Assembly (NCBI GenBank): GCA_900552345.1
Contig: URZN01000081.1
Location: forward strand, 1-6,069
Reading direction: 5' to 3'
DNA length: 6,069 nt
Source of the DNA: an uncultured Collinsella sp.
GTDB taxonomy: Bacteria > Actinomycetota > Coriobacteriia > Coriobacteriales > Coriobacteriaceae
Within the stretch, counting starts at the first letter, position 1; each line of letters starts with the position of its first letter. The translations under genes were made by a program, and so were the position numbers. This document shows, one piece after another, positions 1-4,765 of the stretch. The notes beneath the pieces are model-generated. The model was not told the origin of the DNA and made no database searches. It worked only from the letters and a program-made list of their open reading frames with translations.

Positions 1-1
1 G

Positions 2-1297
2 ATGAACAGCCGGATGGTCCCTAGAAATCGATATCTCGAAAAATTGATTACCTTTCGTGACGCGGATGTCATTAAGGTCGTGACGGGCATGCGTCGCTGC
101 GGCAAGTCGACGCTTCTGGACATGATGCGCAATCATTTGGAGGATGGCGGCGTGCCATCCGAATGCCTATTAACCTTTAAAATGGAATCTTTCGAGCTGG
201 AGGGTGTGCGCGATTGGCGAGAGCTCTATCGCTACGTTGGCGGCCTAATGCCTGCGGGCAAAAGGTGCTATCTCTTCTTCGACGAGCTCCAGGAGGTTGC
301 CGGATGGGAGAAGGCGATTAACGCACTTCGTGTCGACCGGGATTGCGATATATACGTTACGGGTTCGAATGCTTTTCTCCTCTCGTCTGAGATTGCGACC
401 TTAATCTCGGGCAGATATGTCGAGATTCGGATGCATCCGCTCACTTTTTCGGAATATGTCGACTTTCTTGGTCCGACTGACGTCACGAATAGGCTCGCTG
501 TTTTTGGTCGGGAGGACATTGTTGCGCTCGACGATCTTCTCGACCGTTATCTTGTGTTTGGAGGCCTGCCGTTTCTCGCTGCTTCAAAACTGCCGGAGCA
601 GGAAATGAAGGACTATATCTGGAGCACGTACCAAACAATCGTCGGGCGCGACATTTTGGCTCGCGAGGCGCGTCGGGGTAGACGGTCGGTGACGAGCAGG
701 AGTGTGCTCGACCGCGTCACTTCCTACTTGGCTGATAACATTTCAAACCCGACATCAATTAATAAGATCGTTGGAACGCTGGCAGAGAACGGGGCGAAAT
801 CCTCGCACGGCGTCGTGGACACTTGTGTGTCTGCCCTTGAGGAGACCTATATCTTCTCGCACGCGCGCCGATTTGATATTAAGGGTCGGGACATTTTGAA
901 GACCGGTGGCAAGTTCTACATTGAGGATCTGGGGCTTCGAGCTTTCTTGGATGGGTATCGCGGCAGCGACAGCGGGCGTGTTCTCGAAAATGCCGTTTAC
1001 AATCGCCTTGTCTATGACGGATACCAAGTCTTCACAGGTCATCTTCGAGATGCCGAAATCGACTTCGTTGCAATCGGTGACGGCTCGGATCGTAAGTTTA
1101 TTCAGGTCACAGAGTCGATTGACGAGGAGGCGACGCGCAAGCGCGAACTGCGTCCATTTGAGCTCAGGTCGCTCGAGAAGATTACGGGCGGTTACGAGAA
1201 GATCATCGTCGTTCGTCAGGGGAGCCATCCGACCGACATCGACGGCATCAAAATCGTTTCTGCAGTCGATTTCTTAATGGGTAGGCTTGGGGCTTAG
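2..1297 (+). CDS. AAA family ATPase with C-terminal DUF4143 domain
   Basis: This is a 431-residue cytoplasmic ATP-binding protein of the AAA_14/DUF4143 class. The family is very common in bacteria and its physiological role is not settled. The Walker A loop is seen at residues 29-37 (GMRRCGKST). Walker B is at 89-95 (CYLFFDE, with D94 and E95). A sensor-like YVTGSN lies at 118-123 and the family segment SGRYVEIRMHPLTFSEY at 136-152. A helical, winged-helix-like stretch covers about 230-290. The C-terminus has LEN (328-330), EIDFV (352-356) and FIQVT (366-370), which match the degenerate PD-(D/E)XK-like fold of DUF4143; the usual catalytic lysine is not evident. The length is normal for the family, so the gene looks intact. 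The ATG at position 2 lies at the window edge, so its ribosome binding site cannot be seen. Met5 (position 14, MVPRNRYLEKL) aligns better with typical family starts. AT-rich codons in the first part suggest horizontal acquisition. The family call is firm; any specific function is unknown. Confidence 0.92.
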   Translation: MNSRMVPRNRYLEKLITFRDADVIKVVTGMRRCGKSTLLDMMRNHLEDGGVPSECLLTFKMESFELEGVRDWRELYRYVGGLMPAGKRCYLFFDELQEVAGWEKAINALRVDRDCDIYVTGSNAFLLSSEIATLISGRYVEIRMHPLTFSEYVDFLGPTDVTNRLAVFGREDIVALDDLLDRYLVFGGLPFLAASKLPEQEMKDYIWSTYQTIVGRDILAREARRGRRSVTSRSVLDRVTSYLADNISNPTSINKIVGTLAENGAKSSHGVVDTCVSALEETYIFSHARRFDIKGRDILKTGGKFYIEDLGLRAFLDGYRGSDSGRVLENAVYNRLVYDGYQVFTGHLRDAEIDFVAIGDGSDRKFIQVTESIDEEATRKRELRPFELRSLEKITGGYEKIIVVRQGSHPTDIDGIKIVSAVDFLMGRLGA

Positions 1298-1321
1298 GGC
1301 GTTTGGAGCGCGTCTTTTTCT

Positions 1322-1396
1322 ATGCCTAGCGACATTGCCACAGCTCGTGATGTCGCCGGCTTCTTCCTTTCCGTCGGGCGGCACCAACTCAGCTGA
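1322..1396 (+). pseudogene. possible N-terminal remnant of a Panacea-domain (DUF4065) protein
   Basis: A 24-codon reading frame starts 24 bases after the ATPase stop and contains IATARDVAGFFLS. This resembles the usual opening of Panacea/DUF4065 (SocA/GepA-like) proteins, which typically begin with an x-A-x-DVA-x-(Y/F)FL pattern before the LKLQKLLYYAQ core. The frame stops at TGA 1394-1396. No LKLQKL-like core follows in any forward frame before the terminator hairpin. A weak GGAG at 1305-1308 lies 13 bases upstream. Panacea proteins are known as antitoxins or proteolytic adaptors in several systems. The resemblance is from memory of the family and is short, so the match may be chance. If real, it is a dead fragment rather than a working gene. 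Confidence 0.3.
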
Positions 1397-1424
1397 TCCG
1401 TTGGGGATGGAGGAAAGCGGATCA
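1394..1424 (+). other. weak stem-loop before the terminator
   Basis: TGATCCG (1394-1400) pairs with CGGATCA (1418-1424), giving a 7-bp stem with a 17-base purine-rich loop. It is followed only by ATTTTCGG. It overlaps the stop codon of the putative Panacea-like remnant and sits directly upstream of the strong terminator. It may be a weak accessory hairpin or chance. Confidence 0.3.
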
Positions 1425-1430
1425 TTTTCG

Positions 1431-1472
1431 GCGCGCCGCAGGTGATGCGAATCCTGCGGCGCGCTGTTTTTT
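1431..1472 (+). terminator. intrinsic terminator after the ATPase region
   Basis: GCGCGCCGCAGG (1431-1442) is perfectly complementary to CCTGCGGCGCGC (1453-1464), forming a 12-bp GC-rich stem with a 10-base loop. TGTTTTTT follows at 1465-1472. No T-run is present on the other side, so it acts on rightward transcripts. It lies 134 bases after the ATPase stop and insulates the downstream operon. Confidence 0.88.
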
Positions 1473-1566
1473 GCGCGAGGGCTTTCAGCTGTGTCCGCAC
1501 GACATGTGACACTTACTCTGCCGCTCTGCTCTGCCGCGGCGGCGCGAATTCAAGCAACGACCCTCT

Positions 1567-1572
1567 AAGGAG
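1567..1572 (+). promoter_or_regulatory. ribosome binding site for the small membrane protein
   Basis: AAGGAG lies 10 bases before the ATG at 1583. This selects that start over the in-frame ATG at 1442. The 1442 start would place the leader inside the terminator hairpin and add 47 residues with no recognisable protein character. I see no convincing -35/-10 pair in 1465-1566. Confidence 0.8.
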
Positions 1573-1582
1573 TTCGATATCG

Positions 1583-1822
1583 ATGAGTGACAACACCAAG
1601 CACCTTGCAAAGAAGTGCGTCAAGGACGCGGGGCCGTGCCTCGCGCTGTGCGTAGCCGGCGCAGCGGTCGCGCTGCTGGCTGTTCTGGGGCCGTTCGACG
1701 TGCTCCGAAGTGTCAGCTCTCTGCACGTTTGCATGGCCCTTGCCGGCGCCATGATAACCGGCGGCGTGCTCGATCTGATTTTTTGGGTGCTTGACCCGTT
1801 TGGATGGAAAAATGAAGGGTAA
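1583..1822 (+). CDS. small two-helix membrane protein, hypothetical
   Basis: This 79-residue protein is not one I recognise. After a short charged N-terminus (MSDNTKHLAKK) there are two hydrophobic stretches, about residues 18-37 and 47-70, consistent with two membrane-spanning helices joined by a short loop. The C-terminus is short and polar (DPFGWKNEG). Cysteines are at 12, 19, 23 and 50. The start is chosen from the AAGGAG at 1567-1572. It is the first gene of the cluster with the two phosphoesterases. Only 40 bases separate its stop from the next start and no terminator lies between, so co-transcription is likely. A role in placing or regulating the phosphoesterases at the membrane is possible but purely speculative. 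It could instead be an unrelated small inner-membrane protein. Confidence 0.75.
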   Translation: MSDNTKHLAKKCVKDAGPCLALCVAGAAVALLAVLGPFDVLRSVSSLHVCMALAGAMITGGVLDLIFWVLDPFGWKNEG

Positions 1823-1851
1823 GCCCTAAGGGATGGATGCCCCGCAGCAAC

Positions 1852-1858
1852 AGGAGGT
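1852..1858 (+). promoter_or_regulatory. perfect Shine-Dalgarno deciding a GTG start
   Basis: AGGAGGT sits just upstream of the GTG at 1863, with five bases between the last G of GGAGG and the start codon. The longer in-frame ATG at 1833 has a purine run (AAGGG) that directly abuts it, which is too close to serve as a binding site. The protein N-terminus from the GTG (IWFTSDAHFGHEN) also matches the family start. Confidence 0.85.
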
Positions 1859-1862
1859 CCCC

Positions 1863-2501
1863 GTGATCTGGTTTACCAGCGACGCTCACTTTGGGCACGA
1901 GAACATGCTACGGCTTAGCGATAGGCCTTGGTCGACTGTAGCGCAGATGAACGACGCCATGGTCGCCAACATTAACAGCAAGGTCGCTGCGGATGACGAG
2001 CTCTACATCTTGGGCGATTTCAGCTTTAAGATGACCGCCCAGGATGCCTACGAGCTGCGCAAAAGCATTACATGCAAGCGCGTTCATCTGCTGCCCGGCA
2101 ATCACGACAAAGACTGGACGCAGTCTGCGGTAGCGGATGCTTTTATCGTTGAGCCGCCCATTTGCGTGCTCAAGATCGACCGCCAAAAAATCGTGCTGAG
2201 CCACTATCCCATGGTCGATTGGCGGGGCATGTCGCACGGCAGCTGGCATCTGCACGGGCATATCCACAGCTGCGGCGACGCGTACAACAAGTTCAACCTC
2301 AGACAGGGGTTGCTGCGCTATGACGTGGGCATGGACGCTAACAGCTACGCCCCGGTAAGTCTGGATGAGCTCAGGTCGTGGTTTGCGCAGGTAGACGAGC
2401 CGATGCGGTGCGTTAAATGGCCGTGGTGGGTCAACGCCACGGGTGACGAGCAGATCGAGCACGATCTCGAAGCCTATAAGAGGGAAGTGGTAATCCGATG
2501 A
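1863..2501 (+). CDS. calcineurin-like metallophosphoesterase (COG4186 type)
   Basis: This 212-residue cytoplasmic protein is predicted to hydrolyse a phosphoester using a two-metal centre; the substrate is unknown. All ligand motifs of the calcineurin-like superfamily are visible: SDAHFGH (D7, H9), GDFSF (D52), GNHD (N80, H81), LSHYP (H114) and HGHIH (H133, H135). The segment VGMDANSYAPVSLDEL near 155-170 is typical of small phosphoesterases of this group. The C-terminal 40 residues are tryptophan-rich and less conserved. The start is the GTG at 1863, set by the perfect AGGAGGT; an upstream ATG at 1833 would add ten residues with no family match. The stop overlaps the next start as ATGA, so translation of the second phosphoesterase is probably coupled. 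The family call is firm and nothing in the sequence points to inactivation. Confidence 0.93.
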   Translation: MIWFTSDAHFGHENMLRLSDRPWSTVAQMNDAMVANINSKVAADDELYILGDFSFKMTAQDAYELRKSITCKRVHLLPGNHDKDWTQSAVADAFIVEPPICVLKIDRQKIVLSHYPMVDWRGMSHGSWHLHGHIHSCGDAYNKFNLRQGLLRYDVGMDANSYAPVSLDELRSWFAQVDEPMRCVKWPWWVNATGDEQIEHDLEAYKREVVIR

Positions 2502-3223
2502 CGGTCTATGTGACGGGCGATATTCACGGCGGCCTCGACATGCAAAAGCTGCGCGACTGGGAGCTTGGGGATAGTCTGACGAGTGACGACTATCTAATCG
2601 TCGCCGGTGACTTTGGCTTTCCGTGGGATTTCTCTGCCGAGGAATGCGTCGATATCGCCTGGCTGGAGTCGCGCCCCTATACCGTGCTGTTTGTCGACGG
2701 CAACCACGAGCGTTTCGATCACTGGGCGGAGCGACCCATGGAGTTGTGGCACGGTGGGCTGACGCAGCGCCTGTCGGATACCTCTCCCATACGGCGCCTG
2801 ACGCGCGGCGAGGTTTTTGAGCTCGACGGCTCAACGATCTTTACCATGGGCGGTGCCACGAGCGTGGACAAAGAATACCGCATTCCCTATTCCAGCTGGT
2901 GGCCGCAGGAGCTGCCGGACGAGCGCAACTTTGAGGAGGCGCGGGCAAAGCTCGACAGCGTGGGCTGGAAGGTCGACTACGTGATCACCCACACCTGCTC
3001 CACGCGCATGCTTTCGCCCACGCTCTATCCGGTACCCGGCTGGAATTACCCCGCCGTTGATCGGCTTACAGCATTTTTCGATGAGCTGGAAGACCACTTG
3101 GATTACAAACGCTGGTACTACGGGCATTTCCATCGGGATGCCAACCCGGCCGAACGCCACACCGTGCTCTACGACTGCATCGTTCGCCTGGGTGACGAAC
3201 TCCAGCCCTGGGATGTTGCGTAG
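2498..3223 (+). CDS. second calcineurin-like metallophosphoesterase
   Basis: This 241-residue protein is another two-metal phosphohydrolase, from a subgroup different from its upstream neighbour. The motifs are GDIHG (D8, H10), AGDFGF (D38), DGNHERF (N69, H70), ITHTCS (H165) and YGHFH (H210, H212), so the metal site is complete. A central insertion between GNHE and the third histidine contains IFTMGGATSVDKEYR (114-128), a hallmark of this subgroup. That subgroup is often annotated simply as metallophosphoesterase in Firmicutes, Actinobacteria and phages. The start ATG overlaps the previous stop by four bases, and an AGGGAAG purine run at 2481-2487 can serve as binding site. The gene ends 15 bases from the convergent gluQRS stop. 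The substrate cannot be told from sequence; nucleotides, nucleic acid ends or phosphoproteins are all possible. Confidence 0.93.
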   Translation: MTVYVTGDIHGGLDMQKLRDWELGDSLTSDDYLIVAGDFGFPWDFSAEECVDIAWLESRPYTVLFVDGNHERFDHWAERPMELWHGGLTQRLSDTSPIRRLTRGEVFELDGSTIFTMGGATSVDKEYRIPYSSWWPQELPDERNFEEARAKLDSVGWKVDYVITHTCSTRMLSPTLYPVPGWNYPAVDRLTAFFDELEDHLDYKRWYYGHFHRDANPAERHTVLYDCIVRLGDELQPWDVA

Positions 3224-3238
3224 GGGCGGACTGAGCGG

Positions 3239-4249
3239 CTACTCGGCCGTTACAGTGATGTTCTCCCGGTGCGCGCGGATGACATCCCAGCCAAAGTGCT
3301 CGACCAACTGCTCGGCAGAGCGCGGCGTGGTGTCCGGCGCGATGCCTGTTTGCCCGGCGAGCCAGCCCAGCAGTGCCTCGGGCGTGCCAAAGCGGGCGCG
3401 TAGTTCGCCCAGGTCCAGATCGCGGTCGCGCTTGGAAAGGCGGCGGCCGTCCGGCGACATGAGCAGCGGAATGTGCGCGTAGTGCGGCGTGGGAAGTCCC
3501 AGCAGATGCTGCAGGTAGATTTGGCGGGGCGTGGAGCCCAGCAGGTCGCACCCGCGCACGACCTCGGTGACGCCCATGGCGGCGTCGTCGATCACCACGG
3601 CTAGCTGATAGGCAAACACGCCGTCGCTGCGGCGCACCAAAAAGTCGCCGCATTCGGTGGCGAGCGCTTCGCATTGGGCGCCGTACGTGCGGTCCACGAA
3701 TTCGATCACGTCGTCCGCGAGGTCATCGACGGCGGGCACGCGCAAACGCGTGGCCGGAGCGCGCAGGATGCTGCGGCGGGCAACCTCCTCGGCAGAAAGG
3801 CCTCGGCAGGCGCCGCGATAGATGGGCGTGCCGTCGCTGGCATGCGGCGCGCTCGCGGCGTGGAGCTCGGCACGCGTGCAAAAGCAGGGGTAGGTGAGGC
3901 CGGCGTCTTGCAGCTGGCGCAGGGCGCTCTCGTACAGGTCTAGGCGATCGTGCTGGTAGTAGGGGCCTTCGTCCCACTCAAGCCCCAGCCAGGTCAGGTC
4001 GTCAATCAGTTGAGCGGCAAGCTCTGGGCGCTTGCAGCGATCGTCCAGGTCTTCGATGCGCAATACAATGCTGCCGCCCTGGCTGCGGGCCGAAAGCCAC
4101 GCGCACAGGCAGCTGAACACGTTGCCCAGGTGCATGCGGCCCGAGGGCGACGGGGCAAAACGGCCCACGACGGGCGCGGGGGCAGAGGCGGGCGGCATCG
4201 CTGGCGCGTCCGCGGCGTGTGTTGCTATGTTGCGTGTGTTGATATCCAT
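3239..4249 (-). CDS. gluQRS: glutamyl-queuosine tRNA(Asp) synthetase
   Basis: This 336-residue enzyme is predicted to activate glutamate with ATP and attach it to the queuosine base at position 34 of tRNA(Asp). It is a paralogue of the GluRS catalytic domain. The class I signature is FAPSPSGRMHLGN (31-43), with HLGN as the HIGH-like element. IEDLDD at 65-70 is the glutamate and ATP pocket region. The zinc site characteristic of GluQRS is seen as C122-x-C124, then Y144 and C148. The KMSKS counterpart is RRLSKRD (269-275). The length is close to that of the family and the GluRS anticodon-binding domain is absent, which argues against a true GluRS. The frame is open upstream to 4513. I place the start at the ATG 4247-4249, since the extra 88 residues have no family match, span a hairpin, and a -10 element lies just upstream of this ATG. 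The roughly 27-residue Ala/Pro-rich lead before VVGRFAPSPSG is a little long. A downstream start is not excluded. Confidence 0.92.
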   Translation of the reverse strand: MDINTRNIATHAADAPAMPPASAPAPVVGRFAPSPSGRMHLGNVFSCLCAWLSARSQGGSIVLRIEDLDDRCKRPELAAQLIDDLTWLGLEWDEGPYYQHDRLDLYESALRQLQDAGLTYPCFCTRAELHAASAPHASDGTPIYRGACRGLSAEEVARRSILRAPATRLRVPAVDDLADDVIEFVDRTYGAQCEALATECGDFLVRRSDGVFAYQLAVVIDDAAMGVTEVVRGCDLLGSTPRQIYLQHLLGLPTPHYAHIPLLMSPDGRRLSKRDRDLDLGELRARFGTPEALLGWLAGQTGIAPDTTPRSAEQLVEHFGWDVIRAHRENITVTAE

Positions 4250-4256
4250 GCGGACG

Positions 4257-4262
4257 AGTATA
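4257..4262 (-). promoter_or_regulatory. -10 element of a probable leaderless gluQRS promoter
   Basis: Read on the minus strand, TATACT ends seven bases before the gluQRS ATG. A start point at the usual distance would fall at position 4250 or 4249, at or one base from the A of the ATG. No Shine-Dalgarno sequence is present in CGTCCGC between them. No good -35 is seen (GTCTCC at the 17-base spacing). Leaderless messages with TANNNT at this distance are common in actinobacteria. Confidence 0.55.
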
Positions 4263-4387
4263 GCGCGGGGCGCGGTGGGGGAGACGCTGCCGTGGTCTGC
4301 AAGTTGCCGAGGCCGCGCGTTGCGCGTGCCGGACCACCGGTTCGACAGCTCGATCGCCGCCCGCCAGCTCAACCCCTCAAACGACAG

Positions 4388-4421
4388 AAACCCCGGCAGC
4401 TCTTCGCAACTGCCGGGGTTT
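4388..4421 (-). terminator. perfect 12-bp hairpin, probable leftward terminator
   Basis: AAACCCCGGCAG (4388-4399) pairs fully with CTGCCGGGGTTT (4410-4421) around a 10-base loop. On the minus strand the stem ends in TTT and continues CTGTCGTTT, a moderately U-rich tail. On the plus strand it continues CCGCGG, which is unfavourable. It therefore most likely stops leftward transcription before the gluQRS promoter. It may work weakly in both directions. Confidence 0.65.
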
Positions 4422-4459
4422 CCGCGGAAAAGGGGGACATGATCCTCGAGCGAACGGCA

Positions 4460-4499
4460 AAGGGGCAAACCGTTTTCGCTCAACTGTTTTATGCCCCTT
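4460..4499. other. 8-bp inverted repeat with a 24-base loop
   Basis: AAGGGGCA (4460-4467) is complementary to TGCCCCTT (4492-4499). Inside, AAC and GTT near the stem base could extend the pairing past a small bulge. There is no T-run next to it. It could be part of a structured RNA ending at the 4388-4421 hairpin on the minus strand, or chance. Confidence 0.35.
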
Positions 4500-4603
4500 G
4501 CCCGCGGGCTCAATCAGAGCGCGTCGCGGCAACACAAAGCCGCTACACCTGTGACGGAGCTGTGAAGTGGTATCTATCGTTGGCGCATGCCATGCCAAAG
4601 AGT

Positions 4604-4645
4604 GTCCCTAACGACTAGTCATTTAAGAACGTCCCCAATGACTAG
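4604..4645. repeat. two 15-bp imperfect direct repeats, 27 bp apart, with an inverted repeat
   Basis: GTCCCTAACGACTAG (4604-4618) and GTCCCCAATGACTAG (4631-4645) agree at 13 of 15 positions with a 27-bp period. The same segment holds a 9-bp inverted repeat, CTAGTCATT (4615-4623) and AATGACTAG (4637-4645), and an 8-bp palindrome GACTAGTC (4613-4620). It lies in non-coding DNA. It could be a two-unit copy of a dispersed intergenic repeat or a regulator-binding site. Confidence 0.6.
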
Positions 4646-4722
4646 CTGCTGGCGGCGGGCGTGACTTTCATCCCGTTTGGCGCTCCGGTCGCCTAGATAT
4701 TCGTTATGTGCGCCCGTAAACG

Positions 4723-4731
4723 TGGGACAAT
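4723..4731 (+). promoter_or_regulatory. possible extended -10 promoter for the DUF2207 gene
   Basis: TGG followed by GACAAT matches an extended -10 (TGn plus a hexamer with four of six consensus bases). It lies 34 bases before the ATG at 4766, giving a predicted leader of about 28 bases. The -35 region (GTTATG, 4703-4708) is poor. Confidence 0.35.
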
Positions 4732-4752
4732 GACGCTGTTGGTATCACAGAC

Positions 4753-4758
4753 AAAGGA
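4753..4758 (+). promoter_or_regulatory. ribosome binding site for the DUF2207 gene
   Basis: AAAGGA is placed seven bases before the ATG at 4766. The start it selects begins a textbook signal peptide, so the choice is well supported. Confidence 0.75.
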
Positions 4759-4765
4759 TGTGCCT

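Larger units (their letters stand above)
4250..4765. other. 516-bp non-coding spacer between divergent genes
   Basis: No frame here shows a recognisable protein. It holds the gluQRS -10 element at its left end, a perfect 12-bp hairpin (4388-4421), a looser hairpin (4460-4499), a GACTAG repeat pair (4604-4645) and a probable promoter for the DUF2207 gene at its right end. I find no tRNA cloverleaf or riboswitch core. The stretch may hold a leftward small RNA or the remains of a lost gene, as discussed in the findings. Confidence 0.6.

Noticed and set aside
1442..1582. 47-residue extension of the small membrane protein
   Set aside because: The upstream ATG sits inside the terminator loop boundary, lacks a binding site, and the internal ATG at 1583 has AAGGAG at good spacing.
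1298..1582. Possible promoter for the small protein and phosphoesterase operon
   Set aside because: The best candidate, TG-T-GACACT at 1505-1513, has only three of six hexamer matches and a poor -35 at an unusual spacing, so I do not call it.
1908..2834. 308-residue open frame on the minus strand
   Set aside because: It lies antisense across both metallophosphoesterases, has an arginine-rich low-complexity composition and no family motif. It is a by-product of GC-rich coding on the plus strand.
3239..4249. Reading gluQRS as a canonical glutamyl-tRNA synthetase
   Set aside because: The protein is 336 residues, lacks the anticodon-binding domain and has the C-x-C, Y-x3-C zinc pattern of GluQRS.
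4250..4513. 88-residue N-terminal extension of gluQRS
   Set aside because: It has no resemblance to the family, would translate through a perfect hairpin, and lies upstream of a -10 element placed right before the internal ATG.
3950..4618. 222-residue open frame on the plus strand
   Set aside because: It is antisense to the N-terminal half of gluQRS and runs through the spacer hairpin. Its composition is that of a shadow frame.
4422..4765. tRNA or riboswitch in the spacer
   Set aside because: I could not assemble a cloverleaf, a T-loop GTTCRANNC, or any conserved riboswitch core on either strand.
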